Origin: an uncultured Cellvibrio sp.
Lineage (GTDB): Bacteria; Pseudomonadota; Gammaproteobacteria; Pseudomonadales; Cellvibrionaceae
DNA length: 16,074 nt
Direction: 5' to 3'
Assembly: GCA_946481735.1 (NCBI GenBank)
Contig: CAMLOU010000103.1
Location: 1-16,074 of the forward strand
The notes beneath the pieces are model-generated. The model did not search any database. It saw only the letters and a list, made by a program, of their open reading frames with translations, and had not been told where the DNA came from. The number at the start of each line of letters is the position of its first letter. Position 1 is the stretch's first letter. Below, one piece after another: positions 1 through 7,932 of the stretch. Made by a program: the position numbers and the translations under genes.

Positions 1-551
1 GAGGCATGGATGCTGCCCATCTGGCTGATCAATTCGCGCATGTTTTGCGCGCCGGCGCCAGAGGCCGCCTGGTATGTCATAGAGGAAACCCAATCCACCA
101 GACCCGCATGAAACAATCCACCCAAGCCCATCAGCATGAGACTGACAGTACAGTTTCCACCAATGTAATTCTTGACGCCCTTGGCGATGCCATTCTTGAT
201 GACATCCAGGTTAACCGGATCAAGGACAATCAGGGAGTCCTTATCCATCCGGAGGCTGGACGCCGCATCAATCCAATACCCCTGCCAGCCTTCGCTGCGC
301 AACTTGGGAAATACGTCGTTGGTGTAATCACCGCCCTGGCAGGTAACAATGACGTCCAGTTGTTTCAGGTCCGCAATAGAAAAAGCATCCTTGAGTGCAG
401 GCAAGCCGCTGGCTACAGCCGGAGCAGCACCACCAACATTTGATGTGGTGAAAAATACCGGCTCGATATCAGCAAAATCATTTTCCGCTTGCATGCGATC
501 CATTAATACCGATCCCACCATGCCACGCCAACCTACAAAACCTACTCTCAT
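1..551 (-). CDS. asd: Aspartate-semialdehyde dehydrogenase, N-terminal 183 residues (runs off the left edge)
   Basis: The enzyme reduces beta-aspartyl phosphate to aspartate semialdehyde with NADPH, the branch point to lysine/diaminopimelate, threonine and methionine, in the cytoplasm. No stop codon is reached, so the gene is cut by the window edge; about half of the usual ~370 residues is present. The reading starts [14 protein letters not shown], a Rossmann-type NADP loop (G4-G13) typical of the gammaproteobacterial Asd. The catalytic cysteine is Cys134 in GGNCTVSLM, and [11 protein letters not shown] follows as expected. The ATG is preceded by a purine-rich AGAGAGAG stretch. It lies 56 bases after the leuB stop on the same strand with no terminator visible between, so co-transcription with leuCDB is likely; leuB-asd adjacency is also known in pseudomonads. 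Family assignment is near certain. Confidence 0.97.
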   Translation of the reverse strand, partial: MRVGFVGWRGMVGSVLMDRMQAENDFADIEPVFFTTSNVGGAAPAVASGLPALKDAFSIADLKQLDVIVTCQGGDYTNDVFPKLRSEGWQGYWIDAASSLRMDKDSLIVLDPVNLDVIKNGIAKGVKNYIGGNCTVSLMLMGLGGLFHAGLVDWVSSMTYQAASGAGAQNMRELISQMGSIHA

Positions 552-591
552 GTCTGCTCTCTCTGATTACTATTTAACGAGTTGAAATTTC

Positions 592-607
592 TCTGTGCAT
601 CTGTGCA
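592..607. repeat. Two tandem copies of an 8-bp repeat (TCTGTGCA) after leuB
   Basis: TCTGTGCA occurs twice head to tail and abuts the leuB stop codon exactly, inside the 56-base leuB-asd gap. It is too short to assign a function; replication slippage could explain it. Confidence 0.6.
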
Positions 608-1687
608 TTAATGACTCAAAGCCGCAACGACCGCATCGCCCATCTGCGCTGTGGAAACGCGAGTTTTGCCTTCGGTATAGATGTCTGCTGTACGCAGGCC
701 TTTATCCAGTACCTGCCCCACAGCGACCTCAATGGCATCAGCTACATCCGGCATAGATAACGAATAACGCAGCATCATGGACACCGATAGGATCGTCGCT
801 AATGGATTGGCAATACCCTGACCAGCAATATCGGGGGCAGAACCATGGCAAGGTTCGTACATACCGCGACCGTCTTTATCCAGAGAAGCCGATGGTAACA
901 TACCTATGGAACCGGTGAGCATCGCCGCCGCATCGGATAAAATATCGCCGAACATATTACCGGTAACAATCACATCAAATTGCTTGGGTGCGCGCACCAA
1001 TTGCATTGCGGCATTGTCAACGTACATATGCGACAGCTCAACATCCGGATATTCCGGTGCCAGCGAGTCCATCACTTCGCGCCACAGCATCGTCGCCTCT
1101 AACACATTGGCTTTATCGACTGAACAAACCTTGCGGTTACGTTTGCGCGCCATCTCAAAAGCGGTACGGCCGATACGCAGGATCTCACTCTCTGAATATT
1201 TATAGGTGTTGTACCCTTCACGCTCACCGTTTTCCAGTGTTCGAATACCGCGAGGTTCACCGAAATAAATGCCGCCAGCCAGTTCGCGCACAATCAGGAT
1301 GTCCAGCCCTGACACCACTTCCGGTTTGAGCGAGGAAGCTTCCACCAGTTGCGGGTATAACAAGGCCGGGCGCAGATTAGCGTACAGTCCCAATTGTGAG
1401 CGGATCTTCAGCAAGCCTTTTTCCGGGCGGATAGCGCGGTCAAGCTTGTCCCATTTAGGACCACCGACGGCTCCCAACAAGATCGCATCCGCCTGGCGCG
1501 CCCGCTCCAGGGTCGAATCAGCCAATGGGACCCCGTGTACATCAATAGCACAGCCGCCCATCAATTCGTTTTCAAAGGTCAGGCCAAGGTTATATTTGTC
1601 GTTGACACAGTCCATGACTTTGCGCGCCTCAGCAACGATTTCCGGGCCAATGCCATCACCTTCCAGAATCAAAATATGCTTACCCAA
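608..1687 (-). CDS. leuB: 3-isopropylmalate dehydrogenase
   Basis: This enzyme oxidises and decarboxylates 3-isopropylmalate to 2-oxoisocaproate with NAD+, the third leucine-specific step. The 359 residues match the family length. Visible motifs are the substrate-binding arginines in [12 protein letters not shown] (R96, R106) and [12 protein letters not shown] (R134), Y141, K192 in DKANV, and the metal-binding aspartates in NMFGDILSD (D248, D252) with D224. The NAD-binding stretch [12 protein letters not shown] begins at residue 278. The start codon is TTG: no ATG lies near, and a GGGGAG Shine-Dalgarno sequence sits about 8 bases upstream of it. An ATT immediately precedes the TTG in frame and is a remote alternative. 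It is third in the leuC-leuD-leuB-asd run, separated from leuD by 106 bases that contain a terminator-like hairpin, so its expression may be stepped down relative to leuCD. Confidence 0.97.
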   Translation of the reverse strand: MGKHILILEGDGIGPEIVAEARKVMDCVNDKYNLGLTFENELMGGCAIDVHGVPLADSTLERARQADAILLGAVGGPKWDKLDRAIRPEKGLLKIRSQLGLYANLRPALLYPQLVEASSLKPEVVSGLDILIVRELAGGIYFGEPRGIRTLENGEREGYNTYKYSESEILRIGRTAFEMARKRNRKVCSVDKANVLEATMLWREVMDSLAPEYPDVELSHMYVDNAAMQLVRAPKQFDVIVTGNMFGDILSDAAAMLTGSIGMLPSASLDKDGRGMYEPCHGSAPDIAGQGIANPLATILSVSMMLRYSLSMPDVADAIEVAVGQVLDKGLRTADIYTEGKTRVSTAQMGDAVVAALSH

Positions 1688-1740
1688 AATACCTACTCCC
1701 CGTAATGTTCACTATCAGTTGCAGCGCGCTATGCGCCCAT

Positions 1741-1774
1741 AAAAATAGGCGCGAGTGCCGTTGGCACCGCGCCT
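1741..1774 (-). terminator. Hairpin with short U-run between leuD and leuB
   Basis: The arms AGGCGCG+GTGCC and GGCAC+CGCGCCT (1747-1774) pair as 12 base pairs with a single bulged base and a GTT loop. Read in the leu direction (minus strand) the hairpin is followed directly by ATTTTTA, a five-U run, so it looks like a weak or partial intrinsic terminator inside the operon. No U-run follows on the plus strand. The downstream arm could instead pair with GGGCGC at 1733-1738, which would break the hairpin; whether this switch is used cannot be told from the sequence. Confidence 0.55.
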
Positions 1775-1793
1775 CGCTATAGATGGCGAAAGT

Positions 1794-2441
1794 TTATTTA
1801 ACGGCGTCAAACAACCAGGGGGCTTCTGCGCGCCGCTTGGCTTCATAGGCACGAATAGCGTCAGCGTGTTCGAGCGTTAAGCCAATATCATCCAGTCCAT
1901 TTAACAAACAGTGTTTGCGAAATGCATCGATATCAAACGCAAAGGTCTCTCCCGATGGGGTCTGTACCGTTTGTGCCGCCAGATCAATGGTTAACTGGTA
2001 ACCTTCGGTCGCGTACATTTCCTTAAACAACTGGTCGACGGTCTCGTCGCTTAACACAATCGGCAGCAAACCGTTTTTAAAGCAGTTGTTATAAAAAATA
2101 TCTGCAAAACTCGGCGCGATCACACTGCGGAAACCATAATCATCCAACGCCCAGGGCGCGTGTTCGCGGCTGGAACCGCAACCGAAATTCTCCCGAGTCA
2201 GTAAAATCGTTGCGCCCTGATAGCGCGGGAAATTCAGAGGAAATTCTTTATTCAACGGGCGGCCCGCACAATCCTGATCCGGCTTGCCTTCATCCAGGTA
2301 ACGCAATTCGTCGAATAAATTCTTGCCAAAGCCGGTGCGCTTGATGGACTTCAGGAACTGCTTCGGGATGATCATATCCGTATCAACATTCGCCCGATCC
2401 ATGGGTGCCGCAATACCGGTCACTACCGTAAAACTTTTCAT
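1794..2441 (-). CDS. leuD: 3-isopropylmalate dehydratase, small subunit
   Basis: LeuD forms the swivelling domain of isopropylmalate isomerase, which interconverts 2- and 3-isopropylmalate together with LeuC. The 215 residues match the proteobacterial small subunit. It begins [22 protein letters not shown], the standard N-terminus with the VDTD motif at 19-22, and carries [15 protein letters not shown] with the substrate loop at about 86-99. An in-frame ATG 15 bases further upstream would give a five-residue extension that overlaps the end of leuC and matches no family member. The chosen ATG shares its first base with the last base of the leuC TAA stop (TAATG), and GGGGGAATG just ahead serves as its ribosome binding site. 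This implies translational coupling and equal amounts of the two subunits. Confidence 0.97.
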   Translation of the reverse strand: MKSFTVVTGIAAPMDRANVDTDMIIPKQFLKSIKRTGFGKNLFDELRYLDEGKPDQDCAGRPLNKEFPLNFPRYQGATILLTRENFGCGSSREHAPWALDDYGFRSVIAPSFADIFYNNCFKNGLLPIVLSDETVDQLFKEMYATEGYQLTIDLAAQTVQTPSGETFAFDIDAFRKHCLLNGLDDIGLTLEHADAIRAYEAKRRAEAPWLFDAVK

Positions 2442-3868
2442 TACACATTCCCCCATTCGCGCACATCGACAAAATGACCTGCAATGGCAGCCGCTGCGGC
2501 CATGGCTGGACTCACCAGATGCGTGCGCCCGCCATAGCCTTGCCGCCCTTCAAAGTTCCGGTTGGATGTGGATGCACAATGTTCACCGGCACCCAACTTA
2601 TCGGCATTCATCGCCAGACACATGGAACAGCCAGGTTCGCGCCATTCGAGACCAGCCTCAATAAAAATATGATGCAAGCCTTCTGCTTCCGCCTGGGCTT
2701 TTACCGTTCCGGAGCCTGGCACAACAATGGCTTCCTTAACATTCGCCGCTTTATTGCGCCCTTTAACCACTGCCGCCGCCGCGCGAATATCTTCGATACG
2801 CGAGTTGGTGCAGGAGCCAATAAATACCCGGTCAACATGGATCGATGTCATCGGCTGGTTGGCTTGCAACCCCATGTACTGCAATGCGCGCAACATACCT
2901 TCGCGCTTCACGGGATCGGTCTCTTTGGCAGGATCAGGCACCTGCTCATCCACGGCAACTACCATCTCCGGTGACGTACCCCAGCTGACCTGGGGCTTGA
3001 TGTCCTCACCGCGAAGCTCCACCACGGTATCAAAATGTGCGCCTTCATCAGTGTGCAATTCACGCCAGGCAGCCACTGCCTTTTCCCACATATCACCTGT
3101 CGGGGCATAGGTCCGGCCTTTTACGTAATCGATCGTGGTTTGATCAACCGCCACCATACCGGCGCGGGCACCGGCTTCGATAGCCATATTGCACACGGTC
3201 ATGCGCCCTTCCATACTCATATCGCGAAAGACCTGGCCGGCAAACTCCATCGCATGACCATTACCACCCGCCGTTCCGATCCTGGCAATGATCGCCAAAA
3301 CCACATCTTTAGGCGTGACGCCGGCGCCTAATTTTCCATCGACCTTGATCAACATGTTTTTCATTTTTTTGGCAACAAGGCATTGGGTCGCCATCACATG
3401 CTCAACTTCGCTGGTACCAATCCCATGGGCCAAGGCACCGAGTGCGCCGTTGGTAGCGGTGTGGGAATCACCACACACGATGGTCATTCCGGGCAAACAG
3501 GCACCCGTCTCCGGGCCGATGACATGCACGATACCCTGCCGACTGTCATTGATCTTGAACTCCACTATGCCAAATTCATCGCAGTTGTCGTCCAGGGTTT
3601 GCACCTGAATAAGAGATACCGGGTCCTGAATTCCCTTAACACCGAACGCACGCTCTTTTTGCGTCGTCGGCACATTATGGTCAGGCGTCGCCAGGATCGA
3701 ATCCACACGCCAGGGTTTACGTCCGGCCATGCGCAGCCCGTCAAAGGCCTGGGGCGACGTCACTTCGTGAACGATATGGCGGTCGATGTAGATCAACGCC
3801 GATCCATCATCGCGCTGCTGGACGAGATGGGCGTCCCAGAGCTTGTCATAAAGGGTTTTTGCGGCCAT
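2441..3868 (-). CDS. leuC: 3-isopropylmalate dehydratase, large subunit
   Basis: This is the [4Fe-4S] aconitase-family subunit of isopropylmalate isomerase, second step of leucine synthesis. The 475 residues fit LeuC. The three cluster ligands are visible: Cys353 in [11 protein letters not shown] and Cys414/Cys417 in [11 protein letters not shown]. Other hallmarks are [14 protein letters not shown] near residue 29, TPDHNVPT at 61-68, and [13 protein letters not shown] at 132-144. The ATG has an AGAGG Shine-Dalgarno sequence 7 bases upstream. It is the first gene of the leuCDB-asd run and diverges from a LysR-type gene across 173 bases. No leuA precedes it; in pseudomonads leuA is likewise unlinked. 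A candidate promoter and a LysR box lie about 120-155 bases upstream. Confidence 0.98.
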   Translation of the reverse strand: MAAKTLYDKLWDAHLVQQRDDGSALIYIDRHIVHEVTSPQAFDGLRMAGRKPWRVDSILATPDHNVPTTQKERAFGVKGIQDPVSLIQVQTLDDNCDEFGIVEFKINDSRQGIVHVIGPETGACLPGMTIVCGDSHTATNGALGALAHGIGTSEVEHVMATQCLVAKKMKNMLIKVDGKLGAGVTPKDVVLAIIARIGTAGGNGHAMEFAGQVFRDMSMEGRMTVCNMAIEAGARAGMVAVDQTTIDYVKGRTYAPTGDMWEKAVAAWRELHTDEGAHFDTVVELRGEDIKPQVSWGTSPEMVVAVDEQVPDPAKETDPVKREGMLRALQYMGLQANQPMTSIHVDRVFIGSCTNSRIEDIRAAAAVVKGRNKAANVKEAIVVPGSGTVKAQAEAEGLHHIFIEAGLEWREPGCSMCLAMNADKLGAGEHCASTSNRNFEGRQGYGGRTHLVSPAMAAAAAIAGHFVDVREWGNV

Positions 3869-3957
3869 GGCTAACCTCTTGGGCAGTATTTTAATAGGCG
3901 GTATGTAAAAGCACGGTTACTTGATCAGGCTTGAACCTGTGTCACTGAAATTTAGCG

Positions 3958-3981
3958 CTATTCTAAAAGCGACAAACCCAT
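3958..3981 (-). other. Possible Leu-rich 7-codon mini-ORF in the leuC leader (MGLSLLE)
   Basis: On the leuC transcript strand ATG GGT TTG TCG CTT TTA GAA TAG reads as a seven-residue peptide with three leucines, all in codons other than CTG. Leucine biosynthetic operons elsewhere are often attenuated through such leader peptides. Against it, there is no Shine-Dalgarno sequence, the ATG would lie only a few bases after the predicted start of transcription, and I do not see a clear terminator/antiterminator pair between here and leuC. A chance ORF of this size is quite possible. Confidence 0.2.
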
Positions 3982-3997
3982 AAAACAAATTTATAAT
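3969..3997 (+). promoter_or_regulatory. Candidate promoter for the LysR-type gene
   Basis: GCGACA (3969-3974) and a perfect TATAAT (3992-3997) are spaced by 17 bases on the plus strand, with transcription expected near 4004. The -10 overlaps the minus-strand leuC -10 base for base because TATAATTTTTATA (3992-4004) is a 13-base inverted repeat. A second pair, TTGCAT (4007-4012) and TATAGT (4029-4034) with a 16-base spacer, would start transcription almost at the ATG. Confidence 0.4.
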
Positions 3998-4017
3998 TTT
4001 TATAGATTGCATTCCAA
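3990..4017 (-). promoter_or_regulatory. Candidate leuC promoter
   Basis: On the minus strand TTGGAA (-35, 4012-4017) and TATAAA (-10, 3990-3995) are 16 bases apart, 4/6 and 5/6 matches to the sigma-70 consensus. Transcription would begin near 3983, giving a leader of about 115 bases before leuC. The -35 overlaps the T-N11-A element, as expected for control by the divergent LysR-type protein. Confidence 0.45.
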
Positions 4018-4025
4018 AAAAGAAT
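4011..4025. promoter_or_regulatory. LysR-type T-N11-A box in the leuC/LysR intergenic region
   Basis: ATTC-N7-GAAT (ATTCCAAAAAAGAAT) is an inverted repeat that contains the T-N11-A signature bound by LysR-type regulators. It sits just upstream of the LysR start and over the -35 of the candidate leuC promoter, the usual layout for a regulator that controls its divergent neighbour and itself. Binding is inferred, not shown. Confidence 0.45.
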
Positions 4026-4041
4026 AGATATAGTAGCGCCA

Positions 4042-4932
4042 ATGGACACCCAGCACCTGCAAGCATTCCTCGCCATTGCTGAAACCGGCTCGTTTTCCTC
4101 AGCCGCCCAGCGTTTGCACCTGACGCAGCCCGCTGTCAGCAAACGTATTGCCATCCTTGAAGAGCAGCTTAATACCAGCTTATTTGACCGTATCGGCCGT
4201 CAGGTTTCGTTGACCCAGGCGGGACTTTCTTTACTACCGACGGCAAGAAATATCCTCCAGGAAGTGGCCGCTGCACAGCGTGCCATTGCAGATCTCAAGG
4301 GCGATGTGCGGGGCAAGTTGAGTATTGCCACCAGTCACCATATCGGCCTGCACCGTTTGCCACCCTATTTGCGCGACTACTCACGAAGCTATCCCGAGGT
4401 CAAACTGGATTTACACTTCCTCGACTCAGAGCAAGCTTTTCACGAAATCATTCAAGGGCGTTTCGATCTTGCGGTGATTACACTGGCTGAAGAAATGGAC
4501 TCACGCATCGCTGCGGATGTTATCTGGCGAGATCAATTGCGTTTTGTGGCCGCGCCAACGCATCCGCTCGCCACAGCCGAGCGCTTGTCATTAATGGATT
4601 TCACACCTTATCAAGCGATCATGCCGGATATGAATACCTACACCACACGCCTGATCCGCACATTGTTTGATCAGCAGCAGCAAGCACTGGATATCACCAT
4701 GGTCACCAATCACCTGGACACCATCAAGATGATGGTGGCAATTGGTTTGGGGTGGGGAGTGTTACCCGAAACGATGATTGACGGAGAGCTGCGCGTATTA
4801 CCTGTGCAACACCCACCACTGACACGCCCCCTGGGTTGTATTTATCATCGTCAACGGAGCCTGAATAATGCAGCGCGAGCATTCCTGGAATTGCTTAAGC
4901 GCGATGGCTTACATAATGCGAAAAATGTGTGA
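4042..4932 (+). CDS. LysR-type transcriptional regulator divergent from leuC
   Basis: The 296-residue protein has the LysR layout. The winged HTH at the N-terminus shows the typical SFSSAAQRLHLTQPAVSKRI at residues 17-36 and a linker helix to about residue 90. The effector-binding domain follows from about 92 (GKLSIATSHHIGLHRLPPYL), with the late VTNHLDTIKMMVAIGLGWGVLPE stretch expected of the fold. The effector cannot be read from the sequence. Its place, divergent from leuCD with a T-N11-A box between, suggests it regulates leucine synthesis, probably sensing a pathway intermediate; a LysR gene at this position is also known in pseudomonads. The ATG has no recognisable Shine-Dalgarno sequence, which is odd beside the well-provided neighbours. 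Family assignment is certain, target inferred. Confidence 0.93.
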   Translation: MDTQHLQAFLAIAETGSFSSAAQRLHLTQPAVSKRIAILEEQLNTSLFDRIGRQVSLTQAGLSLLPTARNILQEVAAAQRAIADLKGDVRGKLSIATSHHIGLHRLPPYLRDYSRSYPEVKLDLHFLDSEQAFHEIIQGRFDLAVITLAEEMDSRIAADVIWRDQLRFVAAPTHPLATAERLSLMDFTPYQAIMPDMNTYTTRLIRTLFDQQQQALDITMVTNHLDTIKMMVAIGLGWGVLPETMIDGELRVLPVQHPPLTRPLGCIYHRQRSLNNAARAFLELLKRDGLHNAKNV

Positions 4933-5034
4933 TTTTCATCGAATATTCAGGATTACTTTTTTCCGTAAACCGCTACACTTGCACTCACATGGAAAACGCC
5001 ACCAGCGAAACACATTATTTATTTTCATCTACAC

Positions 5035-5063
5035 TTGATAACCACTACATTTACGGTTTTAAC
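5035..5063 (+). promoter_or_regulatory. Candidate promoter for the outer-membrane protein gene
   Basis: TTGATA (5035-5040, 5/6) and TTTAAC (5058-5063, 4/6) are 17 bases apart, giving a start near 5070 and a short leader that contains the AAGGA ribosome binding site. The preceding 4933-5034 shows nothing else beyond two copies of CTACACTTG (4973 and 5030 regions). Confidence 0.35.
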
Positions 5064-5086
5064 ATCGTCATCGAAGGACACATATC

Positions 5087-5818
5087 ATGAAGAAACTGAC
5101 TCTGGCTACAACACTGGCACTTTTATCTCCTTTTGCAGCAGCTGATACCATCCTAGGCGTCTACGCAGGCGCGGGCCAATGGCAAGGGGAATACAGCGGT
5201 AATGCCGGCGACCCCAGCATTGATGTGAAATCTTTGGGTATGGACGAAGAAGACAATAACTATTACTACATCGCACTGGAGCATCCGGTACCGGTTATTC
5301 CGAACATCAAGCTGCAAAAAACGGATATTACCAGTGAGCAAACGGCTGTTATTGATCAAACCTTTACCATTGATGGCACTACCTTCACCGCCGGCACGGA
5401 GGTCGCATCTGATTTTGATCTTAGCCACATGGATATCGTGCTTTACTACGAGCTGCTCGACAACTGGGTAAATCTGGATGTGGGGTTGAATATTCGTAAA
5501 TTCGACGGTCATGTTACGGCGGTGAGTGAATTTACCAGCGAGTCCGTTGACCTGGATGAAGCCATCCCGATGATTTATGCCAAAGCCCAATTCGATCTAC
5601 CGTTAACCGGATTTTCGTTAGGGCTCGAAGGCAACGCGATCAATTATGAAGATAATCGCCTGACGGATTACAGCGCCAAGCTACAGTACATGTTTGACTC
5701 TGTGTTAGATGTGGGTCTGGAAGTTGGTTATCGCGAGATGTCATTGGAAATCGACGAAGATGTAACCGCCGATGTACAGCTAAAAGGCCCCTACGCTGCA
5801 TTACTGTTTCACTTTTAA
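5087..5818 (+). CDS. Outer-membrane beta-barrel protein, TIGR04219-like
   Basis: The 243-residue product starts with a clear Sec signal peptide (MKKLTLATTLALLSPFAAA, cleavage about residue 19/20 before DTILG). The mature part alternates polar and aromatic/hydrophobic residues in strand-length blocks (for example around 115-125, 130-140, 165-175, 181-187, 215-224) and ends in an aromatic residue (LLFHF), the usual signal for insertion by the BAM complex. It is strongly acidic. The opening GVYAGAGQWQGEYSG and the overall layout recall the TIGR04219 outer-membrane protein family, whose function is not established. The ATG has an AAGGA Shine-Dalgarno 8 bases upstream. It stands alone: upstream is the LysR stop 154 bases away, and a strong terminator follows. 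The likely location is the outer membrane; substrate or role unknown. Confidence 0.85.
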   Translation: MKKLTLATTLALLSPFAAADTILGVYAGAGQWQGEYSGNAGDPSIDVKSLGMDEEDNNYYYIALEHPVPVIPNIKLQKTDITSEQTAVIDQTFTIDGTTFTAGTEVASDFDLSHMDIVLYYELLDNWVNLDVGLNIRKFDGHVTAVSEFTSESVDLDEAIPMIYAKAQFDLPLTGFSLGLEGNAINYEDNRLTDYSAKLQYMFDSVLDVGLEVGYREMSLEIDEDVTADVQLKGPYAALLFHF

Positions 5819-5836
5819 TTTCCGCCTGGCACACCA

Positions 5837-5865
5837 TACCCCGGTTTAAACCGGGGTATTTTTTT
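5837..5865 (+). terminator. Strong intrinsic terminator after the outer-membrane protein gene
   Basis: A perfect 22-base inverted repeat (5837-5858, arms TACCCCGG.. and ..CCGGGGTA around TTTAAA) is followed on the plus strand by seven T residues (5859-5865). It ends transcription 18 bases after the stop codon. The minus-strand amidase gene converges here, but on that strand the A-run precedes the hairpin and no U-run follows, so it would be a poor terminator for it. Confidence 0.93.
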
Positions 5866-5874
5866 ATCCGCCCG

Positions 5875-6648
5875 TCAATCGCGCAACTCAAAATTATCCG
5901 CATCCATATGCGCCGGAAATGCTGTGCGATATTCCTGCAAACGCTGCGCACTTAGTTGCACAATAAAGCAGCCGCTGGCCGCTTTTGCCTGAAGCAATTC
6001 AATACCATCCGGTCCATACACTGATGAATCGCCGTCGTAATGCTGGTGTTTTTCATCGAGGCCAATGCGATTGACACCCGCCACATAACTCAGATTTTCA
6101 ATGGCGCGCGCTTGCAGTAAACGGTTCCAATGCAGCTCCCGCGCAACTGGCCAATTGGCGACATAAATCGCCAGATCGTAATCGCCCCGATTGCGCGACC
6201 ATACCGGGAAACGCAGGTCATAGCACACCAAGGGCAATACCCGCCAACCCTTCACCTCGACCAATACTCGTTTGTTGCCACTGGCGTAGCGTGTATGTTC
6301 GCCAGCCATGCGAAATAAATGGCGCTTATCGTAATGGGCGTAAGTGCCGTCGGGGCGCATCCAGACCAGGCGATTAAAATAATTTTCACCTTCTTTTACG
6401 ACCAGACTACCGGTGACCACCGCCCCTAAAGTTTGCGCTTGTCGGGCCATCCATTCATAGGCTCGCCCATCGATAGATTCAGCATAGTTGCGCGCACCCG
6501 CACAGAAACCGGTGGTAAAGACTTCAGGCAAGATCACCAGGTCGCAGCCTTTGGCCAACAACATTTCCTGCGCGAATACATCCAGATTATGTTGCGGATT
6601 ATTCGGCACTATCTCGTGCTGGATTAATGCAATACGCAAATCGTTCAC
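5875..6648 (-). CDS. Carbon-nitrogen hydrolase of the YafV / omega-amidase type
   Basis: The nitrilase-superfamily triad is complete: Glu42 in LPEVFTTGF, Lys108 in YDKRHLF and Cys142 in LVCYDLRFPVWSRN. The sequence follows E. coli YafV and mammalian NIT2 type omega-amidases, which hydrolyse 2-oxoglutaramate or 2-oxosuccinamate left by glutamine/asparagine transaminases, including in methionine salvage. Length (257 residues) is right. The start is GTG; the Shine-Dalgarno region overlaps the stop codon of the MFS gene (TTGAGGTAG), leaving only 11 bases between the two genes, so they are surely co-transcribed. Cytoplasmic. Whether the exact substrate is 2-oxoglutaramate cannot be proven from sequence, but the active-site neighbourhood supports this over aliphatic nitrilases or beta-ureidopropionases. 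Confidence 0.9.
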   Translation of the reverse strand: MNDLRIALIQHEIVPNNPQHNLDVFAQEMLLAKGCDLVILPEVFTTGFCAGARNYAESIDGRAYEWMARQAQTLGAVVTGSLVVKEGENYFNRLVWMRPDGTYAHYDKRHLFRMAGEHTRYASGNKRVLVEVKGWRVLPLVCYDLRFPVWSRNRGDYDLAIYVANWPVARELHWNRLLQARAIENLSYVAGVNRIGLDEKHQHYDGDSSVYGPDGIELLQAKAASGCFIVQLSAQRLQEYRTAFPAHMDADNFELRD

Positions 6649-6659
6649 AGCGATCTACC

Positions 6660-7856
6660 TCAAGAGTCAGATGATTCGACAACCGCATGCGCTTTGGGAA
6701 AAACTCCCAGATAAGCAATAAAAAAAGCCAACAAGGCACAAACACCGCACAGGTAAAATGTCAGCTCGGCACTATAGTCCCACAACACGCCGCCCAGCAA
6801 TGCGCCCAAAGCACCGCCCGCACCAAAACTTAATGAGCTGTACAACGCTTGCCCCTGACTTTGGTGAGCACCACCAAAATAGCGTCGCACCATCTCTATG
6901 GACACAGCGTGAGCCACACCAAAACTACCGGCATGCAACAACTGGGCAACAACCAATAGCGACCAGTATTCAGCAAAAGCGGCGATCAGGCACCAACGAA
7001 TACCGGTCACTACCAGCACCCACAATAATAAAGTACGCAGCGAAAAATGCCGTAACAAGTGATGCATCACAATGAATACCATCACTTCAGCCATCACGCC
7101 CAAGCCCCACAACAGCCCAGTAACGGCGCTGCTGTAGTTGTGATTATCAATCAGGTAAAGGCTATAGAAAGTGTAGTAAGGGCCGTGGCTGAGCTGCAAC
7201 AAAAAACTCATCAATAAAAAACACAACATGGTCGGCTGCCTGACAATCCGCCAAAAACCGCCGGGGGTACGGCTGGCTTCGCGCAACGCTATGGGCTTCA
7301 GGCTGATGCTGGATAAACCGATCAACAACAAAAACGTAAGGATAAACACCGGTAGATAGCGAACCGACAGAATATCGAACAGCCACCCTAACAACATCAC
7401 CGCCGCAATAAATCCTATTGATCCCCATAGGCGAATCTGACCGTACCGATGATGATCTTTTGCGAGGTATGTCAGGGTAATGACTTCGAATTGCGGCAGC
7501 ACGGCATGCCAAAAAAACGTGTAGGCGCTGACCACAACCACCAGCCACACAAACGACTGATCGACAAAGACACCGGCAAAAAAAGCACAGGCCGCGAAGC
7601 TGCCCCAGCGAATAATGTGCAACCGTTGTTGCGTGCGATCTGCCAGCCATCCCCAAAAATTGGGGGCAACAATGCGCGTACCCAAAATAATGGCGCTGAT
7701 AATTCCAACGTCGCGCGAGCTGTAGCCCAGAGATTTAAGGTAAACGCCCCAGTAGGGAACCATGGCACCCACGACACAAAAGTAAAAGAAATAGAAACTG
7801 GATAATCGCCAATAGGGCAAGGCTGGCGAGGTAACAGATGACGGGGAGTCAGACAT
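6660..7856 (-). CDS. MFS transporter, HcaT / MFS_1-like family
   Basis: From the ATG at 7856 the product has 398 residues and about 12 hydrophobic segments, beginning PYWRLSSFYFFYFCVVGAMVPYWGVYLKSLGYSS, the N-terminus of the HcaT (3-phenylpropionate transporter) branch related to LacY. GWLADR after TM2 is the MFS motif A equivalent, and SHGPYYTFYSLYL near the start of the second half is typical of the branch. A TTG 48 bases upstream would add 16 residues not seen in relatives, so the ATG is preferred although its Shine-Dalgarno is weak. It sits between aroC (76-base gap) and the amidase gene (11-base gap). An MFS gene right after aroC is an arrangement I recall from pseudomonads. The substrate is unknown; an organic or aromatic acid is a guess from the family. 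Confidence 0.9.
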   Translation of the reverse strand: MSDSPSSVTSPALPYWRLSSFYFFYFCVVGAMVPYWGVYLKSLGYSSRDVGIISAIILGTRIVAPNFWGWLADRTQQRLHIIRWGSFAACAFFAGVFVDQSFVWLVVVVSAYTFFWHAVLPQFEVITLTYLAKDHHRYGQIRLWGSIGFIAAVMLLGWLFDILSVRYLPVFILTFLLLIGLSSISLKPIALREASRTPGGFWRIVRQPTMLCFLLMSFLLQLSHGPYYTFYSLYLIDNHNYSSAVTGLLWGLGVMAEVMVFIVMHHLLRHFSLRTLLLWVLVVTGIRWCLIAAFAEYWSLLVVAQLLHAGSFGVAHAVSIEMVRRYFGGAHQSQGQALYSSLSFGAGGALGALLGGVLWDYSAELTFYLCGVCALLAFFIAYLGVFPKAHAVVESSDS

Positions 7857-7932
7857 AACGGTGCGGAAAACGCCGGGGAAGCGGGGAAGAATGACAGCGA
7901 CCAACCAGCGCCGGCCGCTATCGCGAATAGGT

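Noticed and set aside
6..585. Plus-strand ORFs across the left edge
   Set aside because: They are antisense shadows of asd, which reads cleanly with its catalytic cysteine on the minus strand and is open to the window edge.
2323..3874. Long plus-strand ORFs opposite leuC and leuD (up to 166 codons)
   Set aside because: They mirror strongly conserved LeuC/LeuD coding on the other strand and show no family features.
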